64,000 nucleotides of DNA from an uncultured Ruminococcus sp. (GCA_947627625.1 CANQWR010000002.1:222072-286071); one strand, 5' to 3'; shown: positions 18,801 through 27,125, counted from the stretch's first letter. Numbers and translations are program-made. The notes: generated by a model from the letters alone, not told the origin.

Positions 18801-18989
18801 GACAGCAGATTGCCTGAGTTTGAGAGAATATGCCGTAAATACAACGGCAGGACACCCGTCTGCATATATTTCACCGATTTAAGGAAAAAAGTCAGACCGA
18901 GGGGAGGTCTTTTTACGGAAATATGTCGGGAACTTTGCTTTGAACTGGCGGAAATTTTCGGCTGGGAGAATATAGGTCTTATAAATTAA
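15864..18989 (+). CDS. dnaE: DNA polymerase III subunit alpha (DnaE type), shortened C-terminus
   Basis: Replicative polymerase of the C family. Domains: N-terminal PHP (about 1-260), palm with GRGSGAGSLCAYCLG and the catalytic PDFDIDF (about 390-395), fingers, HhH region (about 770-860). The PHP metal ligands are mostly gone (HLNVRTEYSLL, TDLGNLYG), as in many DnaE proteins without nuclease activity. At 1041 residues it is about 100 shorter than usual: after EATGVYF there is a short Asn/Ser linker and then directly the C-terminal domain, so the OB-fold appears to be missing. Starts at TTG 15864, overlapping the whiA stop. Confidence 0.93.
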   Translation: MSDFDNKFVHLNVRTEYSLLESSCRIKQLVTRIKQLGQTAVAITDLGNLYGAVRFWEECKKQGIKPIIGCKVKVSRQYSLILLCRNQEGYGNLIKLVSESSADSRNFDKNFLRHHSGGLICLSDFSDGEISSLLLSDREDFAYKLAIEYSEIFGSENFFLEIQNHGSAEENELLKRLYRLSENTNIPLVATNDCRYIYRRDSEAYRVLRCIKDGRKLLEHSRDGFGCEGDEYYIKSYEEMKTLFHGHDNALENTFKIAEMCNFDFTFGKMMLPKYKVEEISESADNREYFGKLCYEGAKRRYGDSPNSEVIGRLEHEISVIISMGFTDYFLIVRDFVGYAKKNGIPVGAGRGSGAGSLCAYCLGITEIDPIKYNLLFERFLNPERVSMPDFDIDFCIRGRQRVKDYVTEKYGRDRVCEIIAFDTMKARASVRDVGRVMDIPYVICDRVAKLIDRSDSLSESLENSPELANMYKSDVTVRKLIDTAIMIEGMPHHTTVHPAGLVISPIPLESVIPIQKTDGTVVTHYTAEYLERLGLLKIDFLGLRNLTIIDDAVKEIRKIQPDFDICKIPLSDRGVYKMLSDGRTAGVFQFESAGITQKLREIRPENLNDLFVTLSLYRPGPMKSIPVYIRNRRNPEKIEYLHPMLKDILSETYGVMVYQEQVMEICRKVAGYTYGHADKVRKAMSKKKQDELLKERESFIGGAVSNGMDRGTAEKLFSQMESFGLYAFNKSHAVAYSHIAYQTAYLKYHYRGIYMSAVMSSVIQFTDKLAEYINICREEGLEIVRPDINISEREFVFRNGKIYFGLLAVKNTGDTFDRKIISERERNGVFRNLQDFCKRMCTGELNRRAVESLIKAGAFDGLGLNRRQMLESCESIIKSACADGRNFIEGQMNFFDVSGMDGESDIKIPPLPEYDIKKLLSMQTEATGVYFGNNINSSNSSDNKYLYRIIKTDNAEKFVRNPESIGDNLTLCLKTASCDSRLPEFERICRKYNGRTPVCIYFTDLRKKVRPRGGLFTEICRELCFELAEIFGWENIGLIN

Positions 18990-19019
18990 GTGATTTTGAA
19001 TAAAATTCCCGAAAAAGCC

Positions 19020-19048
19020 TTGACAAAATTATACTGAGGTGATAAAAT
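19020..19048 (+). promoter_or_regulatory. pfkA promoter
   Basis: TTGACA at 19020-19025, 17-nt spacer, TAAAAT at 19043-19048. The roughly 110-nt leader contains a two-part hairpin described separately. Confidence 0.7.
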
Positions 19049-19087
19049 AGTATTGCAAAGACCTGAGTCGGGATAGCAGACTAAAGA

Positions 19088-19133
19088 AACGCTGTCCCCC
19101 TGTTTCGGGAACTGTCATGTTCCCGACAGCGTT
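19088..19133 (+). promoter_or_regulatory. Hairpin in pfkA leader
   Basis: AACGCTGTC at 19088-19096 pairs with GACAGCGTT at 19125-19133, and inside it CGGGAAC at 19106-19112 pairs with GTTCCCG at 19119-19125. No T run follows, so it is more likely an mRNA-stabilizing or regulatory structure than a terminator. Confidence 0.5.
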
Positions 19134-19168
19134 GATTAAAATAAAATTCAGAATGGAGAGTAGTGTTT

Positions 19169-20131
19169 ATGATCAAGAAAATCGGTGTGCTTACAAGCGG
19201 CGGAGATGCCCCGGGTATGAATGCCGCTGTCAGGGCGGTCGTCAGGACGGCAATAAGCAAGGGCATGGAGGTTTACGGTGTCCGCAGGGGATATGTAGGT
19301 CTTATAACCGGAGACGTATTCCAGATGGACGAGAAGAGCGTAACAGACATTATACATAACGGCGGTACTATACTCTATACAGCAAGGTGTCCTGAGTTCA
19401 GGACAGCCGAGGGAGTTGCAAAGGCTAAAGCTAAGTGCGATGAGATTGGAATAGAGGGACTTGTCGTAATAGGCGGTGACGGCTCTTTCAGAGGTGCAGC
19501 AGACCTTTCCGCACAGGGAGTTCTCTGCATAGGACTGCCCGGAACTATCGACAACGATATTGCCTGCACAGAATACACAATAGGTTTCGACACTGCAATG
19601 AACACAGCTATGGAACTTGTTGACAAACTCCGTGACACGTCACAGTCTCACGACAGAATTTCTGTAGTTGAAGTCATGGGCAGAGGTGCGGGACACATAG
19701 CAGTAAACACGGGTATAGCCTGTGGAGCGACAGACATAATCACAAAGGAAGTCCCCTATGACCTTGACAAGATCGCAAACACGATGCTTGAAAAGAAGTC
19801 AAAGGGCAAGCAGAATTTTGTGGTGATAGTTGCGGAGGGTGTAGGACACTCTCAGGAGATAGCTACGGCACTTCAGGAGAAGACAGGCATAGAGGCAAGG
19901 GCTACAATTCTCGGACACGTACAGAGGGGCGGTTCGCCGACACTCAGAGATAGGGTAGAGGCTACGAGAATGGGCTATTACGCAGTTGAACTGCTTGAAC
20001 AGGGTATCGGAAACAGAGTTGTCGGCTTGAAAGAGGGCAAGATAGTTGACTACGACATTCAGGAAGCTCTTGCAATGCAGAAGCCGTATGACGAGAAGCT
20101 CCACAAGATAGCCGAGCAGATAGCTTTCTAA
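19169..20131 (+). CDS. pfkA: ATP-dependent 6-phosphofructokinase
   Basis: Commits fructose 6-phosphate to glycolysis. 320 residues with LTSGGDAPGMNAAVRA, the GGDGSFRGA nucleotide-binding motif, PGTIDNDIACTEYTIGFDTA containing the catalytic TIDND, and the EVMGRGAGHIA and HVQRGGSPT regions. Gly in GGDGS is the residue associated with ATP rather than pyrophosphate use. ATG 19169 has GGAGAG at the proper distance. The gene follows dnaE but has its own promoter and a strong terminator. Confidence 0.96.
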   Translation: MIKKIGVLTSGGDAPGMNAAVRAVVRTAISKGMEVYGVRRGYVGLITGDVFQMDEKSVTDIIHNGGTILYTARCPEFRTAEGVAKAKAKCDEIGIEGLVVIGGDGSFRGAADLSAQGVLCIGLPGTIDNDIACTEYTIGFDTAMNTAMELVDKLRDTSQSHDRISVVEVMGRGAGHIAVNTGIACGATDIITKEVPYDLDKIANTMLEKKSKGKQNFVVIVAEGVGHSQEIATALQEKTGIEARATILGHVQRGGSPTLRDRVEATRMGYYAVELLEQGIGNRVVGLKEGKIVDYDIQEALAMQKPYDEKLHKIAEQIAF

Positions 20132-20158
20132 AAATTTTAATTTAATTTGATTATTAAA

Positions 20159-20198
20159 AACTGCCGTGTTCGTTTTGGTTGGACACGGCAGTTTTTTA
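20159..20198 (+). terminator. pfkA terminator
   Basis: AACTGCCGTGT at 20159-20169 is perfectly complementary to ACACGGCAGTT at 20183-20193, followed by a T run. Strong intrinsic terminator; the A-rich 5' flank could also allow function on the opposite strand. Confidence 0.92.
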
Positions 20199-20233
20199 TG
20201 TGGACGATATTGGGGACTTTGTCTCTATATGTC

Positions 20234-20340
20234 AGAACGATAAGGGGCAGGGGGCTTTGCCCCCTGAACCCCCATTGGGGGCTCTGCCCCCACCCCCATC
20301 GGGGGGAAGAATCCCCCCGAACCCCCCATGATAATCTACT
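20234..20340 (+). repeat. Mosaic GC-hairpin intergenic repeat, locus A
   Basis: First copy of the family in the window, and a good reference. It starts AGAACGATAAGGGGC and continues as consecutive short palindromes: GGGGGCTTTGCCCCC, CCCCCATTGGGGG, GGGGGCTCTGCCCCC, a CCCCCATCGGGGG module and GGGGGGAAGAATCCCCCC, ending near CCATGATAATCTACTG. It fills the gap between convergent pfkA and the S1 gene. Confidence 0.9.
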
Positions 20341-20381
20341 GATGTAAGTTTGAGGTTCGAAGATTTGTACCCCCACAAATT

Positions 20382-21305
20382 TTACAAGCTGAAATCTGTC
20401 TCTATAGTTTTCGAGGACTCCTCCGGGGTGTATATCCACTTGTCTATGTGAGAGCCGTTGAAATAGTAGGAGAAGTCACGGCTGACTCCGCACTCCTCAC
20501 AGGTGTCCACTATAATCAGCTTTATCTTCATTTTTTCGGGTATTATCGCCTTTATATACACGCTGACACTCTGACCTGCCGACACATTGTCCTTTAGTTC
20601 GGCAAGTCCTGCAAGATTCGGAGCGAGTTCAACAAATATGCCGTACTCCTCAACAGAGCGGACTACTCCCGAAACGGTCTCCCCCGTGTGGTAATTTTCA
20701 GCGTTTTCGGACCATGTTCCGAGAAGTTCCTTGTGGGTTAGAAATACCCTTGATTTGTCAACTGATTTTACGACAGCTTTTATGAACTGTCCGACTGTGA
20801 ACCTGTCGGAGGGGTGGGAGATGCGTGAGATGGAAATTGCATCTATCGGTATGAGAGAGGGCATTCCGCAGCCTATGTCTACAAAGCACCCGAACTGTTC
20901 AAGGTGAGTGACCTTTGCGTCAATGACATCTCCGTGGAGAAGATGGCTTATGTATTCCGAAATGCACTCCTCCTGTGCTGATTTACGGGAGAGATTAGCG
21001 GTAACTCTGCCGTTTTCGTGCTGCTGTACGGAAAGGACTTTGAAACAGACTATCTTGTTCACCTTTGAGATAAGAGCGATGTCACGGGTAGTACCCTCGG
21101 CGATTCCCACAGCACCCTCTTCACGCTCTATTATGCCCTCACCGCACGGCAGGTCGACAATCAGGTTGTGGGAGCTGTCACAGACGGAAGCACGGGCTTC
21201 AAGGATAATTTTTTTGTTCATAGCATCGGTCAGACCCTCGGCAGATGATATATACTTTTGATTTTCGGCTGTTCTGAACAGACAGCCCTCCGGTTTGTAA
21301 TTCAT
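20382..21305 (-). CDS. S1 RNA-binding domain protein (RpsA-like)
   Basis: 307 residues containing three consecutive S1-type OB folds (about 40-110, 120-195 and 205-265). The second and third are clearest: QFGCFVDIGCGMPSLIP and EYGIFVELAPNLAGLAEL. The arrangement resembles the short S1-like proteins of Clostridia that are annotated as ribosomal protein S1 or general S1-domain proteins; most likely it binds mRNA or ribosomes. Two Cys near the end (CEECG) may be incidental. The gene is monocistronic, convergent with pfkA. Confidence 0.8.
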   Translation of the reverse strand: MNYKPEGCLFRTAENQKYISSAEGLTDAMNKKIILEARASVCDSSHNLIVDLPCGEGIIEREEGAVGIAEGTTRDIALISKVNKIVCFKVLSVQQHENGRVTANLSRKSAQEECISEYISHLLHGDVIDAKVTHLEQFGCFVDIGCGMPSLIPIDAISISRISHPSDRFTVGQFIKAVVKSVDKSRVFLTHKELLGTWSENAENYHTGETVSGVVRSVEEYGIFVELAPNLAGLAELKDNVSAGQSVSVYIKAIIPEKMKIKLIIVDTCEECGVSRDFSYYFNGSHIDKWIYTPEESSKTIETDFSL

Positions 21306-21462
21306 ATTTTTACCTCCGTTTTATAAATCTTTTCTGGATATTTAATATTATTCGGGACAGTATAAAAATATTCTGAAAAAAATATTTCATTGCATTTTTA
21401 TGGGACGAGTTACAGGAGAAAAAGTATTCGTAACTTCTGACTTGGTTTGTCACTCCCAAATT

Positions 21463-21592
21463 CCCAAAATTGAAACAGTAGAATATAATGGGGGGTTTGG
21501 GGGGATTCTTCCCCCCGACGGGGGTTTGGGGGCAGAGCCCCCAATGGGGGTTCAGGGGGCAAAGCCCCCTGCCTCCTATCGTTCTAATTAAA
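21463..21592 (-). repeat. Mosaic GC-hairpin intergenic repeat, locus B
   Basis: Inverted copy of the locus A type: from an AAAATTGAAACAGTAGAAT flank through the G/C hairpins to CCTATCGTTCTAATTA. An AT-rich palindrome-like tail (about 21608-21640, ATATAATTTT with AAAATTATTTTTTG) follows, the same tail that is amplified at 34711-35043. The rest of the 21306-21699 gap holds no gene that I can support. Confidence 0.88.
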
Positions 21593-21699
21593 AAATATTA
21601 AATTTTCAAAAAAATATAATTTTAAGAAAATTATTTTTTGGGCAGAACCTCCCACAAAGCAGAGCCCCCCACAAAACAGCATTCCCCAATTATACAAAA

Positions 21700-22050
21700 T
21701 CAGTGTATATTCATAGCTCCCATAGAGTTGAGAATAGAAGTGACGTTGCCTATTGTGCTTTTTTCGCAGACTACATAGATAGTAGTTTTCCTGCTCCGTG
21801 CGGGTTCGGGTATAACGTCCTCACAGGCAGGAGACTCCATAACAGCGGTCATGAAGTGGGTGCTGTGGACGGTGTTGACGGTCGGTATAAGAGTGTAGAC
21901 AGTGCCGTTTCTGAGTCTCTCAGCCCTGTCCGATTTTTTGTTGTAAATCATGTTTGTGGAGTAAACGTCCCTCACGCTCTCTCTTATCCTGTTCAGAGCG
22001 ATTTCGGCGAGTTCGGGTTCTTCAAACTCCGCAACAACTCTTGTCACCAT
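21700..22050 (-). CDS. Conserved small protein of unknown function
   Basis: 116 residues, soluble, no signal peptide. It begins MVTRVVAEFEEPELAEIALNR, a pattern seen in ferredoxin-like small stress proteins, and ends with a second alpha/beta repeat containing RKTTIYVVCEKS. A good RBS (AAGGGGGA) precedes the start at 22050, supporting a real gene. I do not recognize the family with certainty, so no function is given. Confidence 0.6.
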   Translation of the reverse strand: MVTRVVAEFEEPELAEIALNRIRESVRDVYSTNMIYNKKSDRAERLRNGTVYTLIPTVNTVHSTHFMTAVMESPACEDVIPEPARSRKTTIYVVCEKSTIGNVTSILNSMGAMNIH

Positions 22051-22138
22051 AGAAAAAAATCCCCCTTGTGATAATATTCGGAATATATTTACTCAATACG
22101 CCTGTGTGGAGTATCGGGAGTATAATTTGTCGGACTTG

Positions 22139-22170
22139 AATGCCTTTACATCGGCATTTTTATTATTTTT
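22139..22170 (+). terminator. Small terminator upstream of prfA
   Basis: AATGCC at 22139-22144 and GGCATT at 22153-22158 pair around an 8-nt loop and are followed by TTTTATTATTTTT. No plus-strand gene ends before it, so it may terminate a very short transcript from the TATAAT-containing site at 22116-22126, or act as an attenuator. Confidence 0.5.
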
Positions 22171-22202
22171 ACACAAAATAAAAAAAATATACTCCCGTGA
22201 TA

Positions 22203-22231
22203 TTGATTTATGCAGGATCAGGGAGTATAAT
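22203..22231 (+). promoter_or_regulatory. prfA promoter
   Basis: TTGATT at 22203-22208, 17-nt spacer, TATAAT at 22226-22231. The -10 lies in GGGAGTATAAT, a sequence that is repeated at 22116-22126 and present inverted (TATACTCCC) at 22188-22196. Confidence 0.65.
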
Positions 22232-22253
22232 ATTTATATGGGAGTGATTTGAT

Positions 22254-23324
22254 ATGTTTAAGAAACTTGAGATAATGCAGAAAAAATATGACGACATAAG
22301 CCGAAAAATTTCGGACCCCGAAGTCATAAGCGACAATAAATTATATACACGTCTTATGAAGGAGTACAGGAATATGACTCCCATAATAGAGAAGTATGAC
22401 GAGTATTGTATCGCAAAGAATGACGAGCTGGAGGGTTTTAGCATTCTTTCGGGGGAGCATGACAGCGAGCTTGAAGAGATGGCACAGGAGCAGATACGTG
22501 AGGCGAATGTCAAGATAAAGAGAATTACCGAGGAGTTAAAAATACTCCTCCTGCCGAAAAATCCCAACGACGACAAGAGTGTGATAATAGAGATAAGAGG
22601 AGGTGCAGGAGGTGAGGAAGCCTCACTTTTTGCAAATTCTCTCTACAGAATGTACAGTATGTACGCAGAGACAAAGGGTTGGAAGCAGGAAGTCCTGAAC
22701 GCAAACCCCACGGAATTGGGAGGTTTCAAGGAGATAAGTTTCTCAATAGAGGGAGAGGGTGCATATTCAAGACTGAAATACGAGAGCGGAGTACACAGGG
22801 TGCAGAGAGTCCCCGAGACCGAATCACAGGGGCGTATACACACTTCCACGGTGACAGTGGCGGTACTCCCCGAAGCGGACGATCTGGAGCTTGAAATAAA
22901 TCCGTCCGACTTGAAGATAGACTATTTCAGGGCGAGCGGTGCGGGCGGACAGCATATCAACAAGACTGAATCGGCGGTCAGAATAACCTATCTCCCGACA
23001 AATGTAGTTGTCGAGTGTCAGGACGAGAGAAGTCAGCACAAAAACAAAGACAAAGCCATGAAAATATTGCGTTCGAGAGTTTACGAGGCAATGCAGAAAG
23101 AGCAGTCCGAAAAGATAGCATCTGAAAGAAAAATGCAGGTGGGTACGGGAGACCGTTCCGAGAGAATAAGGACTTACAATTTTCCGCAGAGCCGTCTGAC
23201 AGACCACAGAATAGGTCTGACTATATACAGGCTTGAGGACATCATGAACGGCAATCTTGACGAAATTTTTGATGCTCTTGCAACGGCTGAACAGGCTGAA
23301 AAACTTGCAAGTCAGGAGGGTTGA
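22254..23324 (+). CDS. prfA: Peptide chain release factor 1
   Basis: Recognizes UAA and UAG and triggers peptide release. The 356 residues have the release-factor order: coiled N-terminal domain, then VQRVPETES containing the P-x-T anticodon-like tripeptide of RF1, and [16 protein letters not shown] with the catalytic GGQ. ATG 22254 is preceded by GGGAGTGAT. It is followed closely by sua5 and coaE and probably shares their transcript. Confidence 0.96.
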   Translation: MFKKLEIMQKKYDDISRKISDPEVISDNKLYTRLMKEYRNMTPIIEKYDEYCIAKNDELEGFSILSGEHDSELEEMAQEQIREANVKIKRITEELKILLLPKNPNDDKSVIIEIRGGAGGEEASLFANSLYRMYSMYAETKGWKQEVLNANPTELGGFKEISFSIEGEGAYSRLKYESGVHRVQRVPETESQGRIHTSTVTVAVLPEADDLELEINPSDLKIDYFRASGAGGQHINKTESAVRITYLPTNVVVECQDERSQHKNKDKAMKILRSRVYEAMQKEQSEKIASERKMQVGTGDRSERIRTYNFPQSRLTDHRIGLTIYRLEDIMNGNLDEIFDALATAEQAEKLASQEG

Positions 23325-23329
23325 TTTGT

Positions 23330-24349
23330 TTGGAAACTCTTTTACTTAAACCCGACAGTGACGGCATTGAGACAGCTTGCAGGCTTATAAAATCGGGGGA
23401 GATAGTAGGCATACCGACCGAAACCGTGTACGGGCTTGGTGCAGATGCCTGTAACCCCGCAGCTGTTGAGAAAATTTTTCGGGCAAAGGGAAGACCTGCC
23501 GACAATCCTCTGATAGTACACCTTGCGGATTTTGGTGACGCTGAAAAATACACGTCGTACATACCTGAACTTGCCTATAAACTTGCGGAAAAATTCTGTC
23601 CCGGACCTCTTACAATGGTTCTGCCCAAGAACGAAAAAATTCCCTATATAACATCGGGAGGACTTGACACTGTTGGAATAAGAGTGCCGTCACACAAAGT
23701 CATGCACGAGATAATAGAAAAATCGGGCTGTCCGATTTCCGCACCCTCTGCCAATATTTCGGGCTATCCCAGCCCGACTTCTGTACGTCACATGATTCAC
23801 GACATGGACGGAAAAATTTCGGCTATAGTTGACGGCGGGGAGTGTCAATTTGGTGTGGAGTCAACGGTCATTTCTTTTGACAGTGAGGACACTGTGAGAA
23901 TATTACGCCCGGGTTGTGTGACGGCTGAAATGCTCTCGGAAGTGTGCAGAACGGTCATAGACAGGGCAATTCTGAACGAAGTCGCAGAGGGGGAAAAAGT
24001 CTCCTCACCGGGAATGAAGTACAAGCACTATTCCCCCGTTGCAAAAGTTACGATGGTCGAGTGTCCGCAGGGGGAGTTCAGAAAATTTGCGGTGAATAAT
24101 GACGGTGAAAAGACGTATTTTGTAGTTCATTCCGAAGAGAAAGAAAATTTTCCCTGTAAATTTCTGACTTACGGCAAGGACAGTTCGGAGCAGGCACACA
24201 GGCTTTTTGCGGTTTTGAGGGAGCTTGACGAGATGGGTGCGGAGAAGGTTTACATTGAAGCACCCGAAAAAAACGGCGTAGGGCTTGCGGTGTACAACAG
24301 GCTTATAAGGGCTTGCGGATTTGAGGTGATAAGATTTGAAAATTCCTGA
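23330..24349 (+). CDS. sua5: Threonylcarbamoyl-AMP synthase (Sua5 type)
   Basis: Makes threonylcarbamoyl-AMP for t6A37 modification of tRNAs that read ANN codons. The N-terminal YrdC domain (about 1-205) shows the GIPTETVYGLGADA, RPADNPLIVH and SAPSANISG motifs; the additional C-terminal domain makes it Sua5 rather than the short TsaC. TTG 23330 is the better start because CAGGAGGG at 23313-23320 is 9 nt upstream; TTG 23321 touches that RBS. Nearby prfA also belongs to translation, a common clostridial arrangement. Confidence 0.93.
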   Translation: METLLLKPDSDGIETACRLIKSGEIVGIPTETVYGLGADACNPAAVEKIFRAKGRPADNPLIVHLADFGDAEKYTSYIPELAYKLAEKFCPGPLTMVLPKNEKIPYITSGGLDTVGIRVPSHKVMHEIIEKSGCPISAPSANISGYPSPTSVRHMIHDMDGKISAIVDGGECQFGVESTVISFDSEDTVRILRPGCVTAEMLSEVCRTVIDRAILNEVAEGEKVSSPGMKYKHYSPVAKVTMVECPQGEFRKFAVNNDGEKTYFVVHSEEKENFPCKFLTYGKDSSEQAHRLFAVLRELDEMGAEKVYIEAPEKNGVGLAVYNRLIRACGFEVIRFENS

Positions 24350-24953
24350 CAAAATTACGGTCATAGGACTGACGGGGCAGACGGGAGCGGGCAAGAGTAC
24401 GGTTTCGGGAGTATTTCGTGAAAACGGCTTTGCGGTCATAGATGCGGACGGAGTTTCAAGAAGTGTCACCAAAAAGGGTACGGAGTGTCTTGAAAAACTG
24501 TCTGAGACGTTCGGAGATGTCATAATGAACGCTGACGGCACACTCAACCGCAAGGCACTTGCAGGGATAGTCTTTACGGACAGGGGAGAACTTGAAAAGT
24601 TAAATAAAATAATATATCCTTACATCACGGAGAAAATAGTCGGTATCATTGAAAAATTTTCGGAAGCGGGTGAGAGATTTGTACTTCTTGACGCTCCCAC
24701 GCTGTTTGAGAGTGGTTCGGACAGCCTTTGCAGGGTTATAGTCTCGGTGACGGCAGATTTTTCCGTGCGGAAAGAGCGTATAATAGAGCGTGACGGTCTG
24801 AGTGAAAAGCAGGCTGAAAACAGAATGAACTCACAGCTTTCGGAGGACTTTTTCAGAGAGAACTCGGATTTTGTGATAGAGAACAACGGCACTCCCGACG
24901 AGTTGAGATTATCGGCAGAGGGAGTTGTCACGGAGATAAAGCGGAGTTATTGA
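24336..24953 (+). CDS. coaE: Dephospho-CoA kinase
   Basis: Last step of CoA synthesis, phosphorylating the 3' hydroxyl of the ribose. 205 residues with P-loop GLTGQTGAGKST, the DADGVSR substrate motif and the LID-like region ERDGLSEKQAENRMNSQ. Starts at TTG 24336 within the end of sua5; GAGGTGATAAG precedes. Length and motifs are normal. Confidence 0.93.
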   Translation: MKIPDKITVIGLTGQTGAGKSTVSGVFRENGFAVIDADGVSRSVTKKGTECLEKLSETFGDVIMNADGTLNRKALAGIVFTDRGELEKLNKIIYPYITEKIVGIIEKFSEAGERFVLLDAPTLFESGSDSLCRVIVSVTADFSVRKERIIERDGLSEKQAENRMNSQLSEDFFRENSDFVIENNGTPDELRLSAEGVVTEIKRSY

Positions 24954-24967
24954 ACTTCCACTCTAAA

Positions 24968-25176
24968 CCCAGTTGGGGGCGTCGCCCCCAAGCCCCCCTT
25001 GAACGATAGGAGGCAGGGGGCTTTGCCCCCAGACCCCCATCGGGGGCTTTGCCCCCAGACCCCCATGATTAACCCAAAACTCAAACGGCAACGGAACTGT
25101 CAGTTGTTTCTATTTTGGGGGTACGTGGGTGTCCCCGTTCAGGGGGTAAAACCCCATGCCCCTAATCGTTCTAAAA
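24968..25176. repeat. Mosaic GC-hairpin intergenic repeat, locus C (two parts)
   Basis: Plus-orientation part at about 24968-25078 with GAACGATAGGAGGC, GGGGGCTTTGCCCCC and CCCCCATCGGGGG; after 40 nt a minus-orientation partial copy (about 25117-25176) ending CCCCTAATCGTTCTAA. The two face each other. The element runs up to the leader of the M18 gene and gives that frame a spurious N-terminal extension. Confidence 0.85.
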
Positions 25177-25205
25177 TAATATTAAATCAAAAGGAGTTGT
25201 TTTTT

Positions 25206-26609
25206 ATGGAAGAGAAAAACAGTGTCGCAAAGGAACTCAGGGAGAAACTCTTTGCACAGAAAAAGAACGGCTATCACAGAATTTCCGCACAGGAAGAGAA
25301 ACTTGCGGAGGACTTTGCGGAGGGTTACAAAAAATTCCTGAATACTTCAAAGACAGAGCGTGAAGCTGTACAGGAGACTTTGAAAATCCTGAACGAAAAC
25401 GGCTTTGTCGAGTACAAAAAGGGTATGGAACTCAAAGCGGGAGACAGAATTTACAGAAACAACAGGGGCAAGTCCGTAATCATGGCAGTAATCGGTACTG
25501 CACCAATTGAGGAGGGTGTCAGACTTTGTGCGGCACATATTGACTCCCCAAGGCTTGACCTGAAACAGAATCCGCTCTACGAGGACAACGGCTTTGCACT
25601 CTTCAAAACCCACTACTATGGCGGTATAAAGAAATACCAGTGGACAGCAATTCCGCTGTCGCTCCACGGTGTGGTAGTCAAGGCGGACGGCAGTAAAATT
25701 ACGGTGAACATAGGAGAGGACGAAAACGACCCTGTTTTTTGTGTCACGGATTTGTTACCGCACCTTGCCAATGAACAGATGTCACAGACGGCAGGAAAGT
25801 TCATAAAGGGTGAGAATCTGAATATATTGATAGGTTCGAGACCTTTTGCGGACGATGAGGAGAGCGGCACGGTAAAATTAAATATTTTGAATATTCTGTT
25901 TGAGAAGTACGGAATAACGGAGAGCGACTTTATATCTTCGGAACTTGAAGCCGTTCCTGCGTTCAAAGCCAAGGACTTGGGATTTGACAGGAGTATGATA
26001 GGCGGTTACGGTCACGACGACCGCTGTTGTTCGTACCCCGCACTGATGGCAACTGTGGACTGCAAAGACCCCGTACACACTGTTGTTACGGTCCTGACGG
26101 ACAAAGAGGAGATAGGAAGTGACGGCAACACGGGTTTGTGTTCGTCATATCTGAAGTATTTCATTGCGGACATTGCACAAGCTCTCGGCAGTTGCGGAAG
26201 GGACGTACTCTCGGCTTCGGAGTGTCTCTCAGCGGACGTGAATGCGGGATTTGACCCTACATATGCGGAAGTGAACGACAGAAACAACTGTGCGTATTTG
26301 AACAAGGGAGTCTGCATAACAAAGTACACGGGAGCGAGAGGAAAGTCGGGAACATCCGATGCGTCTGCCGAATTTGCGGGAAAGATAAGAATACTGATGG
26401 ACGGCAACGACGTTATATGGCAGACGGGCGAACTCGGAAAAGTAGATGAGGGCGGAGGAGGAACAGTGGCGATGTTCATAGCGAACCTCAACGTTGACAC
26501 AATTGATATGGGCGTACCTGTTTTGTCGATGCACTCTCCCTATGAAGTGATTTCAAAGCTTGACCTCTACATGGCTTACAAGGCATTTTCGGTATTTGCA
26601 AAGGACTGA
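25206..26609 (+). CDS. apeB: M18 family aspartyl aminopeptidase
   Basis: Zinc metallopeptidase that removes N-terminal residues, especially acidic ones, from peptides. 467 residues from ATG 25206, with AAAAGGAGTTG just upstream. Metal and active-site landmarks in order: CAAHIDSPRLD, GGYGHDDR with SYPAL, TDKEEIGSDGNTG, and the final metal histidine in PVLSMHSPYEV. The frame is open upstream to 24999 but that stretch is repeat sequence (locus C) and has no protein character. The specific symbol (apeA versus apeB) is uncertain. Confidence 0.9.
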   Translation: MEEKNSVAKELREKLFAQKKNGYHRISAQEEKLAEDFAEGYKKFLNTSKTEREAVQETLKILNENGFVEYKKGMELKAGDRIYRNNRGKSVIMAVIGTAPIEEGVRLCAAHIDSPRLDLKQNPLYEDNGFALFKTHYYGGIKKYQWTAIPLSLHGVVVKADGSKITVNIGEDENDPVFCVTDLLPHLANEQMSQTAGKFIKGENLNILIGSRPFADDEESGTVKLNILNILFEKYGITESDFISSELEAVPAFKAKDLGFDRSMIGGYGHDDRCCSYPALMATVDCKDPVHTVVTVLTDKEEIGSDGNTGLCSSYLKYFIADIAQALGSCGRDVLSASECLSADVNAGFDPTYAEVNDRNNCAYLNKGVCITKYTGARGKSGTSDASAEFAGKIRILMDGNDVIWQTGELGKVDEGGGGTVAMFIANLNVDTIDMGVPVLSMHSPYEVISKLDLYMAYKAFSVFAKD

Positions 26610-26629
26610 AAATATTTAATTTTGGGGAA

Positions 26630-26820
26630 CTACAGGGTTCAGGGATTGTTCTCTGAAACCCTGTTGGGGGGCGTTGCCCCCCAAGCCCCCCATTAGAACG
26701 ATTAGGGGCAGGGGGCTTTGCCCCCTGAACCCCCATTGGGGGCTCTGCCCCCAAACCCCCGCTGGGGGGAAGAATCCCCCCAGACCCCCCATGATAATCT
26801 TCTAACGTTTTAATTTTGGA
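26630..26820 (+). repeat. Mosaic GC-hairpin intergenic repeat, locus D
   Basis: Composite: a leading module with GGGGGGCGTTGCCCCCC, then ATTAGAACGATTAGGGGC and the standard chain of hairpins ending CCATGATAATC and TTTTAATTTTGG. Sits between the aminopeptidase gene and its terminator. Confidence 0.88.
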
Positions 26821-26868
26821 GGTCAAAGCAAAGTCTCCGCTCTGAAAGTCAATAAGCCTTAATAAAAA

Positions 26869-26906
26869 AACGCTGTTGGGAGTAAAATTCCCACAGCGTT
26901 TTTTTT
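26869..26906 (+). terminator. Terminator downstream of the M18 gene
   Basis: AACGCTGTTGGGA and TTCCCACAGCGTT pair with a single bulge, followed by eight T. It would end transcripts that pass through repeat locus D. Confidence 0.85.
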
Positions 26907-27125
26907 GTCCTCAAAGTAAGGGGCAGACTGCCGATTTTGGAGAAGACAGTCTGCCCGTTGGATAAAAATAATAAGGAGAAATTGTAAACCTGCAATCAGA
27001 TGATATACAGTACTATATAGTTATGTCGGAAAAGGGGCAACTTTTTTCTAAAATTTGAAAATTTTCCGAAATTTCGTATGAATGCACAAAATTCACGACT
27101 ATAATTTGTCCGAAATGCACAAAAA
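26907..27125. other. Noncoding gap with a perfect 10-bp hairpin
   Basis: GGGCAGACTG at 26921-26930 and CAGTCTGCCC at 26947-26956 form a perfect hairpin without a T run. The rest (to 27125) is AT-rich, with a short palindromic patch ATATACAGTACTATATAG near 27003-27020. I see no gene with an acceptable RBS. Confidence 0.6.

Noticed and set aside
24999..25205. N-terminal extension of the M18 aminopeptidase frame
   Set aside because: The stretch is repeat locus C; translated it is Pro/Gly/Cys-rich, and a perfect RBS-ATG is present at 25190-25208.
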